From Purshia tridentata (Eukaryota; Streptophyta; Magnoliopsida; Rosales; Rosaceae), in NCBI GenBank assembly GCA_003254885.1, contig QANT01006119.1, forward strand, positions 1-64,000: 64,000 nt of DNA. The letters run 5' to 3'. Each line of letters begins with the position of its first letter. Position 1 is the first letter of the stretch. The notes under the pieces are model-generated. The model was given only the letters and a program-made list of their open reading frames with translations. It searched no databases and was not told where the DNA came from. Shown piece after piece: positions 13,501-25,345 of the stretch. The position numbers and the translations under genes are program-made.

Positions 13501-16500
13501 ATCATCTTTAGAATATATATTTACAGAAATTTGGCCAAGCTTCTGACAAGAAAAGGAATGAGGTCCAACTTGTTTTAAATGATAGCCAGGCTGCACAAAA
13601 TGATAGACATTAGGTCGAAAGCAATGAATTGCAGTTCTCACTTATGTCTTGTATTCAGTTCAGATGTGTAGATAATATCAGTTCATTCCTCTCTTACCAA
13701 AAATATAAAATGTATAGCCAACAACTTATTTGAATTATATATAGCTTGACCATCTTGATCTAAGTGAGCACATTTGAACTAATTATTTGTATTGTATAAA
13801 GCCAGGAGGAGAGCACCTTAGTGAGGGAACAGATATATCAACCTGTCCTTTGTTTTTGATTTAATTTATCTGTACTAATAAAAATAAATGATGCAGGAAT
13901 AAGCACACAAATTTTCAAAAATATATGAGGTGGTTGGGTCACACCGGTGCTGTAGGGAGGTTATACTGACAAAACCGTGGGGAAAGCCTAGCAAAAAATC
14001 TATGAAAAGGCTATATCTCAAGATAACATCAGCAGTGAAGTGCAAGGTCTGTACAATTTTAACATCTCACACTATATATCTCTGAAGTTGCTTTTATGAT
14101 TTTTTTTCCTGCTATCCTTTAAAACAAGTTAAATCCATGTAAAATCTGCATAAATTATGAGAAAAATGACACCTTCTAGGATCCAAAAAGTGCACAAATT
14201 ACAAAAACATTTACCAAGCCATCAATATTGAAATGCATTACTTTATTGCATAAAGTAAATTAATGTCACTATAGATATTGCAAACCTTTGAAGCCTCAAC
14301 ACTGTATGTTATTTCATCATATAAAGGCCCCCCAACAAAGGTGCCATCCATTCCTGTGGTAGTTTCAAGTACCAATTCACCGTTTTTAAGTTGAGCAATG
14401 TGGCTATCTCCAGCAGCAAGAATCTTAATATGAACATCCGAAAGAGGGGGAGAGACGGATCCTCTAATATATAAACCCAAACGACCAGAGAATGGAGGGA
14501 TTGAAGCTTGACAACCATCATTTGTAACTGTGACCTGACAAAGCAAAGTTTCAAGATTAATCTTGATAGAACATAATAGAGATTTCTACAGTTGATGTCA
14601 GAAGCAAAATACTAATCCATACAGGATGTTGTCTGGGATAAAACAATATCTTCCCCATCTCATTATTTCTGAAAAAAATCACAGCTGAAGTCAGAAACAA
14701 CATTGGTGGAGTAATAGAAAACCAGCAACATTGATCCCGTGTAACTAAAACTGCTTAGCATTAAAAAAGAAGTAACTGTGAAAGCAATAAGAAAGGAGTA
14801 ACAATTCAATAAAAAACTAATCAAAAGTCAAAAGATAAGAGACATCTCAAAATGAAGAATACAAGAGATATAACTAAGCAGTTATAAAGAAAAATGACAT
14901 TCTAACCATGCACCTTGAATCCCGAGGAACAAAGGTAAGTTTTTCTCTGAGACTGGCCCAAACAGAATATTCATACACAGCAGCGCTTTTTTGGTCATTT
15001 CCACTGGAAGTAAGTCTAGCTTTGGTACCATCAATAATACTGCCCTCACTATTCAGAATGTCCACAATGAAATTCTCAGGTATCTCATTCACCCCATCAA
15101 ATGAGCTTGATGCAACATTGATTTGTCCTTTAAGAAGATACTTCTCTCCTTTCAGATTAATAGGCTGCGAAAAGCAAATAAGAGATGAGAAGGGGCAGGA
15201 AATAGTGGTTAAGGTCACAAGAGAAAGGTCAAAAAAAAGAAGTGAAGAATCAAGATAAGAACCATACCAATGGGTTTAATGTATCAATTTTAATTGATAA
15301 GCTCCCAAAGAAAATACATGAGTTGACAAAATGAAGTTCATGCACTCCTGGATATACTACACATATATTCTGGGAACCTTTCTGCAGTTCATAAACAGGA
15401 GGAAAAAACAATGAATTTCACATCACAGTGCATATGTATCCTCATTTAGTTCATCCAGGATTATTAATGAACAGAGCCAACCTTAATCTTTAGGTTCATG
15501 GAAGAACCATCTGGTTGAGTCATATAAGCATCTACATCATGGGTAGAAATGACATTGACCCAGTAACCTTTTTGAACAAATTCAATTCCTTCTACGTCCT
15601 CAACCCCCACATCCAAATTAATGAAGCTTCTCTCCCAGCACCAATTATCTTGTCCAGTCATGCCTTCTTGGGAATTGTGTTTAACCTAAAGGAACAACAA
15701 TCATCCAACAAAAACACACGACTGGATTAATGGCATCAAACATCTATACAGAATCAGTGTTCATTATGACATGTACACCTTTTTGCTCATCTCATAATAA
15801 CAAACTGTCTGCAAAATAAACAAAAAGTTAAAAGGAAATGTAAAGGGCAGAGGACGAGAACTGTACCTCAAATCTGTATTTTCCAGGGATGACCTTTTGA
15901 AAGAGAAATTCACTACTCTCATCAGTCAAACTAGCTGTCTTCCTCTCTTCATTACGTTTACCAGCCAAACTGACAAGAGTAACCGAAACAGATGAGCCAC
16001 AGTTCTCCTTGCAGACTACAGTACCACGTACGTTGACCAATGCCTTAATTATTGGAAAAAGGGGAAAGAAAAAGGAAAATCAGAAAGAAATATTTTAGTA
16101 ATACATTGTACATCTATCATATACAAGCAGATGTACACTGCTTCAGAATTTATATATCGATCAAAAAAAGATTTTGTTATCCATATTATCTGCGTCCATA
16201 TCATCAAGTTGAACTTAGATGCCAAGAGATTGTACTCATGGCAGAATGGAGCTTCTAAAGCATCTTAGTATGAGAAAGCATCAAAGACCAAAAGATAGAG
16301 AAAATAATTGTCACTATATTTGATGGAAAAACATATATCCATGGATTTGTTTAATTAGGAAAGTTTACCTGAGAAAATTTGACATTTAATAATGGACTTT
16401 TGACCACAACATCAATATAAGATGGCAAAAACATTAGACCAGAAGCACCATCCTGTGAAGCTGCTAAAGCAGATAATCGATATTCACCAGGTGAAACCTG

Positions 16501-19500
16501 GGCAAGAAAAGGACAAAGAAGATGCAAATTGCATAAGAAGTAGGGTTAACTTTGGATCAAAGGTCAAAAAATGACTGGCTGAAAAACTCACAAGAAAACA
16601 AACAAACAAAATCAAAATACAGCAGAGAAAATCAACATACCCAATTCACAACTACAATAAAAAAAAAAGGTCCCAAGATCGGTTCTCATTTGCAGTTGTA
16701 CTTCTATACCCTATCAACTATTGCATAACATTTATTCTCCAATATATGCCTTCCAGCAGGATGTGCAATAACCTTATCATACAAATGACTAAGTTGATTC
16801 AAAGGCACTTCAAGTAATCAAAAGATGCAAGATAGAAGTAACTTGAACCCAGTTCCAGTAATTCATCACCTCAAAAAATAACCAAGGATCAGTACTGAAT
16901 TCTAAAACAGGAACATGTCACCTCATTGACCCAAAACTTTTAAAAACTTCCTATAAGTGGTAAGTTGACAGTGTCGATACAGAACACAGATATAATAAAT
17001 AAAAATAGTTCAAAGTAATTTATTCGGGTTGGATTATTTGGAACTGGGTCAGCTACCCCTTCTATTTCGTAACCTCAGCCACCTCAAAAGAAAGTACTAG
17101 TCAACTAGATATTCCCAGAAACTAAAGAGCATCTCATCATTGCATGTCAATCTAACGTACCTCAAAGCAGAAATTTCCACTTCCATCAGTCTGTTTCACT
17201 TGAGGTTTGACATTTTCAGGTCCATGAGTCAAAGCTACCTAGAAATTTGATGTGACAAATATTAATCCTCCATTTATAATAGAAAGAATGAATAACATAG
17301 GAATTGTTATTTACCTTTGCCTTGTGACCAGCACTAACCATCTGAACCACACCACAGACATCATAGGAAACTGCTTTAATATCCACAACTGAAGCCATGT
17401 TAGGTAATACCTGGATCATCAAGCAAAGTGGGGAAAACAAAAAGGATGAAGACATCATTCATTATGATATAAAAAAATCAATACAATGCACCCAGTAACC
17501 ATGTTATAAAATCAATATACAAGTACCGAAATATATTCTCATAAAAGTACCCTACCAAATAATCGTTCAAAATGCTGAACTTGTAATGCTCCTTTGTGGC
17601 TTCTATTGTATAGCGATTGGAGGTAACCTGAAACATTCAACTGCTCAGTAACCTAAATTCAATAGCAATAACAATTAAAAAAGATGCCCTCTAGTTTGGA
17701 TAGAAGGTGCTGGAATTGGAATCATCAGGGGCGTTTCAAGATTAATCTTGGAAGTTGATTGACAACCCCATCTCTATTTAAATTTCATCCTTCTGCTTTT
17801 ATTTGAAAGGCTAAAGTAGCACCAAAAGTACGTGTTCTAGCTTGAATAATTACTTATGGTAGGGACATCACTTGGACAAGGCTTAATGGTTTTCTTTCTT
17901 CCTATTGGAGAGACGTGTAGGGGTGAAGCTAAAAGTGCAGATCACATTTGTTTCTTCATTGTCTGATTGCATTAGATTTATGGAGAAGGTTTAAGGAAAT
18001 TGGATTGATTTGGGTTATTATCCCTACATCTTATATAATTGCTCATGTAAGGCCAATACTTGCCTTGTTGTTCAAAGAGAAAGAGGCCTAATGTTTGTAA
18101 GTCATCCACCTAGTGTATTATATCTAGAAAGGGAGTGAAGAATATTGATGATCTGTTTCTCTTTTTCTCCATTGCCTAAGTGCAGTTTCATTTTCTAGAA
18201 AAAGTAGATATTTAGGGTTTTATTGTCGAAAGATAGTTAAAGTTTAAAAATAAATACTTTTCACAATCATGCCAAGAGATCTTGCTCAAGAGAAATGGAG
18301 TACTCAACAATAGCCACATCTCATCAGAAAAGCTTAGTTATTGAGATCACACATAATTATACCTGGTCAAGCTTATAATATCCTTGTTTGTCAGTGATGG
18401 ACCTTTCATGGCCATCAACTATAATTTTAACACCTTCAACTCCCATGTCATTCCCATCAACAACACGTCCGCCAACAGAAAATCCAGTGACCTGCACAAC
18501 CAGAATAGAAGCTAAAAAGTTGAATATATGCATAGATCACAACACAACACTATTATCATACAAACGAACTGAGCTGGATTTTCAAATGGATGGATGGGCT
18601 GCTAATTTCTTAATCCAAATGAAATTAGTCTGAGAGCTATCAGATTTTTGGAGAGAACAAGGGGGTGGTATTGGGGAGGTGTGCTATCATGGCTGTAGTT
18701 TGCGTAGCTTGGATGGAGAGAAATAGAAGAATATTTGAGGATGTTAAGGGGGAAGAGGTGCAAATGTTGTGGGACAGACTCCAATTCTGGGCTTCCCTAT
18801 GGGCTTTGGTGTTTTCGGAGTTTAGCGGCTTTTCTTTTGCTATCATGATACTGGATTGGAAGACTGTAGTGTCTTAGATCTTTGATGGTTTTTACTCTGT
18901 TTCTGTTCTGTTTAGTTCTTCTTTACTGTAAGTTGTTTAGTTTCTTCAACAGTGGATAGCTTGTCCACCATGATGTACTTTCTGTTTTCTATTCATAAAA
19001 GTATGTTTCTTAACCAAAAAAAATAAACCAAAGTTGTATAATAATTTAAATACTGTTACCATATACGAATTTGCAATATGACAGTTTCACTGTCACTTCA
19101 CATTGATGAAAGGGGAACCAATTAATAGATTTAATCTGAATGAAATCAGGCTAAAGGACATTTAATCACCTTTAATGTAAGAAATGTGCAAAAATATCTA
19201 GGGAAGAAAGATTGTGAAACAAATATTTCTGAACCTGTCGCAATGCACCTTACCTGGAACTTTTGGGCAACAGTCACATGTTGATGCTCAACAGTTACTG
19301 ACATGACAGGAGGTGAAACATCAAATACTGTGTTTTCCCCCTTGTAGTAAGGTATGAGCTCATAAGTTCCTGCCAGTGATTCAATGAAACTGAGTACTAG
19401 ATTCAATTTGAAAAGCAACGAAATTTCTGAGATTCATTATATGAACATTTTTCCATGCAAGAACAAAGGCTTCAAACCAGATTAATCTTGAAATTTGGTC

Positions 19501-22500
19501 GACAGAATAAGGTGGCCCAGTAACTGAGCTTTGTAATCACATAAATTTCCATGCATGCTAGAATGCTTAAAGCCCGCTGATTTCCATGCAAGCATCTATT
19601 AGGCTGAACTACTATTTCCTTCAACACCTTATCCTATAATATTGTTCACTTAGTTATCATTTACAAGGATAAAAACATAAATATTGGTGAAAAATAGAAA
19701 AACTACCGAAATTTGCTTTATAGATGAAAATATTTAATGAAACTTTAGGAAATGTTATACCAATCAACAATGCATAAGTTAGACATGTAAATTTAATAAA
19801 ATAGTATATCCATATTAAATCTATTGCATGTATGATGTAAACAATGTCTGCCAGTGACCTATTTTTCCATAAATTACGTATATAATTTGTACATATTAGA
19901 CCTATATAACTTCTTTTTATATGGACAAGATTTATATAAGTACTAACACAACTTGATATTAATTATTTATCGCAAATGAATTTTATTGATTAACAAGTAT
20001 ATTTTTTGAGAATATTTTAAGTAATATGGGTTATATTTTCTAATATGAAGGATTTAAATGACATTGGCCATAGTCTATATTTTCATTAATTGTAACAAAT
20101 CCTAGCCCTAACCCTTTATCAAAATTCTAAGCCCATTTAGTTAACTGTTTTTTGCCCCTTTTTAATATGGACTACTTAAATGATATTGGCGATCACCTAT
20201 ATCTTCATTAATTGTAACAAAGCCTAGCCCAAACCCTTTATCAAAATTGTAAGCCCATTTAGTTAACTTTTTTTTTGCCCAATCAATGCTAGCTAGGCTA
20301 ACTGGTTTTTGCACAATCAGACTGTGCTGATAATACACAAAATCCAACACACTTCACCAAAATTTTGGCAACAGGGCTGAAATATACACCTTCCACCACC
20401 CCATCAAATGCCGGTACCCTGTTTTGGCAAAAATTTCGACAATTTTGCCGAAACATTCATCCTTGGTTATAAATGAATGCAGTTTCTATATGGTTTGTTG
20501 ACAAAAAACTCAAAAATGAAACAGTCTTAAATGATTTAAATTACAAGCACGAATCAGTTAACATCCCAAAGGCACATCTACAACTAGCAACCAATCAAAT
20601 AATAAATATATACAGGGTATGCAAGAGCTGCATAACCAGAAAGGTAACAACCAAATAGAAAGCATATGGGAAAAAAAATGTAGTGAAACTGCGTAAAACG
20701 GACAAAAAAACAACAAAATATAGAATTTACCACAAGGTATCGATTTAAACATGAACATTCCATCAGCATCAGATACAGCATGGCAGAGAGCCTTCATTCC
20801 AGAGGCAGTACCAGAACCTTGGGGGCAATCTACCTCTAAGACATCATCTGAGTGTAAATAAACATGAACTCCCAATATTGGATTTCCCTGCCCAAAAGAA
20901 ATAACAGTTTATAGGGATAAGTAAATAAGGTAGAAGACCAATTTCACCTGATCATCATATTATGGCGGAGCTAAAATCTATTAGAACAAATAATCAACAA
21001 ATAATCGAGAAACATCATGTTCTAATGGATGGATTGCTCATGTATTAGAATATAGGTTTTTAAAATAGGGACATGTTGCCCAGGAAAATTGTATTTTGCA
21101 CAAAATTCGTCTCTAAAGTAACATTTTTACCTGAGAAACAACAAATCCGCGAATATCATACCCAGGGACAAAGAAAATGTCATCGACAACAACATTACCA
21201 AAATCCAGTTTCACCTGCAAAAAGTATATTATTTCCATATGAGTGGCATATAAATTGTAAAGACTTATCAATAGTAACATAAAATAATCTTAGCAAAAAA
21301 AGAAAAAGAAAAAAAGCAGTAGCATAATTGAGATCGTGGATGTACAGAAACAAGCGGGGAAAGAAACACAACACTAAAGGCCAAAGGTGAAGTAAAACAA
21401 TGTGGGGGGTAAAGGTAGAAAACACAACGAACCTTTGTTGAACCTCTTATTTCAACTTTCAATTCAGGATGAGAAGCACGTAGTTCATATGTTTCTGCAG
21501 CCAAAGAAGGATATTGATAAGAAAGATACTCATCTGTTATAACATTAATTAATTGTGGGGGAGAGAGAGAGAGAGAGAGAGAGAGATGGTAACAAGGAAA
21601 TCTTAAAAAAGGTCCTGGAGACCAGATCACAATGAATGCATAATGAAAAATACAATTTCACAAGGAAATTAAATCAGAACATCTGGTGAAGAATGCAGCA
21701 CTGCAGGACATATCAAGAAAACTTATGAATTATGGTATACACAAGAGCTCAACTTTTTTACCTGGAATAATATTTTTGAACAGGAAACTCCCCCCTGAAG
21801 ATGTTAAAACAGAAGAAACAACATCAGCGGTATCCGACAAAAGTTCAACTTTAATATTTGAAGGACCTCCATTTTGATCGGAACAGCTCCCTCCACCAAC
21901 AGCTCCCACAACTCTACCAGACACAGAGAACCTACCACATATAAACAAGGCCAATTTTACTAAGAATCCAAAGAAAGCCACAAGGGCATACCATAAATGC
22001 TCACAAGATAGAAAAAGCTCAATAAGAACCAAAAAAAAAAAATTAAAACAAACCCTGTAAACCGAAAATTAATATCTTCACTGCCATTGCAGCCGGTACC
22101 ATCAACAACAACAGGAACCTGTAAAATAAAACTGGTGTCAGATTTTATAACAAGAATATTCTTAATCGACTGGCCATGTATGAGAATAGAAAGAGAAAGG
22201 GAAAGAGAATAAAATGCATGAGGAAAACTATATTAATAACAATACAAAGAAAAAAAAAACCTTCTCTGGGTCCCATGACCATCCTCCTGGCCCATTGATT
22301 TTAATTACAAAAGAGCCCTGCATTAGAAATAATAGCAATGAGAAGCATTGAAGATAAAATGCAAAACACGGAAAGTTTCAGAAATTCAAGCATGTCATAT
22401 TATTAAGAAAATAAAGGAAGCAACAGCAAGCATATGGTTTTCTTTTTCATGGTCTCTCCTCATTTGAAACAAACCATACACCCATCACTGAAGCATGAGC

Positions 22501-23112
22501 ATGAAAAAATCAAGATTAAAACCAACGGGACCATATCCTCGAAAACAATAAGCTTCCTAAAATATAGAGATCCAGAGCATGCATGCTCACACGAATCCCA
22601 CACAGAGTTCGTCAAAATAACATAAAAAACAATTTAGTTGATGCGTTAGTATAAGAAATACCTTGTCATAGACGGGAATGAAGTAGTAACCATTTGGAGC
22701 ACATTGAGTGCTATCCTTCAACAGCCCATCAACTGTCCTTAGCTCAACCTGAAATTACAAGCAAACCAAGTAGAAATTGTGCGTTTAGTGCCAAATGCTG
22801 TAAAACCCAACAAGGAAATTCAGCCAGTCATAGAAAAAATGTTGTTACCGTGATGTGAGAATAATCCAATTTAGCATCGGTGGGCTTCCTCGCCTTGATC
22901 AAAGAAGGGCCAGCCTACAGTTGGTTTCAGTATGATTAGTAGGTGAATGAAGTGTACAAAACCCAAAATTCAAAACTAAAATGAAGTGAAGGATGTTATG
23001 GGTGATTTACTTCGACGAAGCCACCACAACCGTGGATTGAATCGGCGGAGCTGGTGGAAATCCAAGAGACTGCGACGAAGAACAGCAATGGTAAGGTGTG
23101 TTTGAGACTCAT
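10526..23112 (-). CDS. NOMO: NOMO (nodal modulator) ER membrane protein, BOS complex subunit
   Basis: My model has 27 exons on the minus strand: 23112-23011, 22914-22849, 22748-22662, 22317-22261, 22118-22054, 21931-21762, 21494-21433, 21214-21131, 20887-20731, 19369-19254, 18491-18363, 17627-17556, 17410-17315, 17238-17161, 16497-16369, 16043-15867, 15685-15482, 15381-15268, 15164-14914, 14668-14623, 14534-14286, 13590-13360, 12393-12302, 11768-11540, 11418-11062, 10815-10742, 10631-10526. They sum to 3600 bases, 1199 residues, close to the human and Arabidopsis proteins. A signal peptide (MSLKHTLPLLFFVAVSWIS) is followed by many carbohydrate-binding-like/transthyretin-like beta domains (motifs such as VSGRVVGAVGGG). 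One membrane segment lies near 1146-1163, then a short cytosolic tail ending KKKTY. NOMO acts in the ER at the Sec61 translocon with nicalin and TMEM147. The Arabidopsis counterpart from memory is At3g62360. Confidence 0.94.
17690..18240 (+). mobile_element. Degenerate LINE fragment (zf-RVT region) in NOMO intron 11
   Basis: Read on the plus strand, conceptual translation gives pieces resembling the zinc-binding zf-RVT region of plant L1-type ORF2. A KAKVAPKVRVLA-like segment, then GEAKSADHICF with a C/H pattern, then an IYGEGLRKLD-like stretch suggest the usual KVPPKVKVFAW...VDHLFLHC...LW order. Several stop codons interrupt it, so it is long dead. It lies antisense to NOMO, between exons 12 and 11. 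Confidence 0.6.
18600..19025 (+). mobile_element. LINE (L1-type) 3' end fragment in NOMO intron 10
   Basis: An open segment up to 18877 encodes AVVCVAWMERNRRIFEDVKG followed by LWDRLQFWASLWA and ending ILDWKTVVS, the usual C-terminus of plant LINE ORF2 proteins (W..RN.RIFED, then LW.. and a final DW). After the stop comes about 140 bases of 3' UTR ending in an A-rich tail near 19015-19025. It is 5'-truncated, as LINE insertions commonly are, antisense to NOMO and better preserved than the neighbouring relic at 17690-18240. Confidence 0.78.
20041..20280. repeat. Tandem duplication, two copies with 122-bp period, in NOMO intron 9
   Basis: Two adjacent copies share CATTAATTGTAACAAA, AACCCTTTATCAAAATT and TAAGCCCATTTAGTTAACT in the same order, offset by about 122 bases. 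Copy identity is high with scattered substitutions. No coding content. Confidence 0.85.
21561..21585. repeat. GA microsatellite in NOMO intron 6
   Basis: About a dozen GA units lie in the intron between the exons at 21931-21762 and 21494-21433. The tract is close enough to the 21494 acceptor to contribute a pyrimidine-rich tract on the transcribed strand. Confidence 0.85.
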
Positions 23113-23251
23113 TGTCGCCCTTGCGATTTGGACTTAGGATGTGTTTCTCTCAAGTCTGAAAGCAACAACGCAGATGACAGATCTGTTAGTTTACATGAGC
23201 GTCTTCGTTTGGAACAAGAAAAGAGAGAGAAGCTATGAAGCACTCACTGTC

Positions 23252-23256
<5 letters not shown>

Positions 23257-23291
<35 letters not shown>
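23257..23291. repeat. GA microsatellite upstream of NOMO
   Basis: About 17 GA units lie about 145-180 bases upstream of the NOMO start codon; on the transcribed strand this is a CT tract, common in plant 5' leaders. Confidence 0.9.
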
Positions 23292-23293
<2 letters not shown>

Positions 23294-24207
23294 CAGAGTT
23301 GAGTGTTTCAGTCCACGCGAGGGGTATATAGGACAATTCACATCAAACGCCATTTTTGCAAACGATTGGGGGTATATGGGACAATTCCATCTCACACCCC
23401 TTCTCTCTCGAGTCTCGACTGATCAGTCTGAGCTGCAGCTGCTCGCTCTTCATCTTCCAACGTCTTCTCTCCACAGCACATCAGACTTTTTTGTCAGTGA
23501 AACAGGTAACAGTCTCCTCTCCTTTCTACTAAACTTAAACAAATTTGTGTTTTTCCTGATTTTTTGTTTTTTTGCAAAGATAATCATTTTACTATGGTAT
23601 TATTCCTTTTTTCATCTGAAAATGAATGTTAGTTGTAATTCCGTTCATGATTATTGGGTTTGCTCTTGGGTCTGTGTTCATCTTATCTTTTTAGTTCACT
23701 TTGTGCATCTGTAGTTTATATCATGGTAATAGGAAACATACGAACTGTGCCTATTGAAGTTAGAATTGCGATTTTTTTCTTTTCATTTTTTATCTTTTTT
23801 ATTTTCTGGGAGAATGACCCAAACAATAATTAGTTTGAAATGCTTTGGTTAAAATTTTGTACAGTCTGAGCTTCTTCATTTTCTTTCCTGCTTAATTTCA
23901 TTGGGAAGTGCACCTACCATACTTGGACGATCAATGTTCTTGCTTCCAAAACCAAGGATCTCGTGCACCTACCGTACTTGGAGATGTGTGATGGTATATG
24001 ATCTCATGCAAGGATTCCAAAAACATAGGTGTTATCATTGATTGGCTTATGAAGCACTGGAAAACAGTAAAGTGACCTATGAGTTAGCTTTGGTGGTGTT
24101 TGATCAAATAAAGTTCTAGGTGAAGGTTATAAGCTGAAAAGATGAATTAATGATAGCAACTTTTCTCTCAGTTAACAATAGTGGGATTTAGTTGTTCTCC
24201 AAATTAA

Positions 24208-24463
24208 GGGCCCCTTTGGCACTGCTTTTAGATTTGCCAAAAGTGATTTTAGATTAGTAGAAGTGCTTTTGATAGTGTTTTGATAGTGTTTTGCTAGTAT
24301 TTAAAAGTGCTTTTAAGGAGATGCTCAGGAAGCACGTCCAAGTGCTTTTAAATGAACCACTTAAAATTTTTATAAAAATATGTTTGTGCTTCTTAGCATA
24401 AGCACTTCCAATAAAAGCGTTACTAAGTAAAAGCCTTTTAAAGAATCAGTGCCAAACGGGTTC
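24208..24463. mobile_element. PIF/Harbinger-like MITE, 256 bp
   Basis: The left end GGGCCCCTTTGGCACTG pairs with the reverse complement of the right end, GAACCCGTTTGGCACTG. TAA flanks both sides (24205-24207 and 24464-24466). The interior repeats AAGTGCTTTTA-type motifs in both orientations and has no coding capacity. It lies in the probable leader intron or promoter of POP1. Confidence 0.75.
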
Positions 24464-24862
24464 TAAGTGTTATGTATAGTACTTTGGTGCTTGGCAAAGT
24501 CTTTCATGCTTTGGCTTTTTTATATTTACATCCAATTTCTTGCATGCTCGCAACCAGATACAGTGAGTATATTGACTCTAAATTTCATATCTATTTATAT
24601 TATGTCAGTCAAGATCCAAACAAAGAATTGCTTGCATATTGAAGAGACATGTACGTTGTACCATTTTTTATTGTGTTTCTGGTGGAAACTTGGAAATATA
24701 TTTGTTTGAACTCCTTTTACTATGGAATTTATTGTGCACTCTAGTTTGACCCTTTGTTTTCTTAAGATAGCCTGATGAGCTCATCTATGCCTCGTCTGAT
24801 GAGCTCATCCTCATAATGAAACTACTAATATCCTTTGAATAGAACTGATATTTTTCTGAACT

Positions 24863-25235
24863 GAATTGAGAAAGTTTATTTGAATTTGTTTTGTTAAAGT
24901 CCAGACCCAAATATGCTTTGCTGCAAATGATTGATTTTATGGCTCACATCAGATTCTGAATTTCTTATCTTATTTTTCTTTGTTTTCAAACTTTATATTT
25001 ATTGGGAACCACAGTTGCTCACTAAGCTTTATAGCTTACAATATTGTTTCTGTAATTGGTTGAGAAAGATCATTTGAATTGTTTTGTTAAATGCCAGACC
25101 CAAATATGATTTGCTGCAAACAATTGATTTTATTGCTTCCATCAGATTCTGAATTTCTTATCTTATGTTTTCCTTTGTTTTAAACTTTATATTTATTGGT
25201 TACTAAGTTTTGTAGCTTACATATTATTTTCTAAC
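24863..25235. repeat. Tandem duplication, two copies with 193-bp period
   Basis: The motif CCAGACCCAAATATG begins at 24901 and again at 25094. Both copies continue with TTGCTGCAAA, ATCAGATTCTGAATTTCTTA and ACTTTATATTTATTGG in the same order. They differ by substitutions and small indels. The block sits just upstream of the POP1 coding start. Confidence 0.85.
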
Positions 25236-25345
25236 ATTTCAGAGTAATGGAGTATTAGTTGGGGTGAAGAAAGAACTACTATAATTTCTTGTTACGAAAT
25301 TATATAATATCCTTCTGCATCTGAGAAGTTTAGTAATTACGTTTA

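Larger units (their letters stand above)
23113..25345. promoter_or_regulatory. Divergent NOMO / POP1 intergenic region with probable POP1 leader intron
   Basis: Start codons of NOMO (23112, minus) and POP1 (25346, plus) face away from each other across 2.2 kb. A good donor (AACAG then GTAACA near 23505) and acceptor (CATTTCAG near 25242) suggest a 5' UTR intron of about 1.7 kb for POP1; this is inferred. The region contains a GA microsatellite, a MITE and a 193-bp tandem duplication listed separately. Confidence 0.5.

Noticed and set aside
20340-20455. Inverted similarity AAATTTTGGCAACAGGG / CCCTGTTTTGGCAAAAATTT
   Set aside because: A short hairpin without clear ends; could be a degraded element but not supportable.
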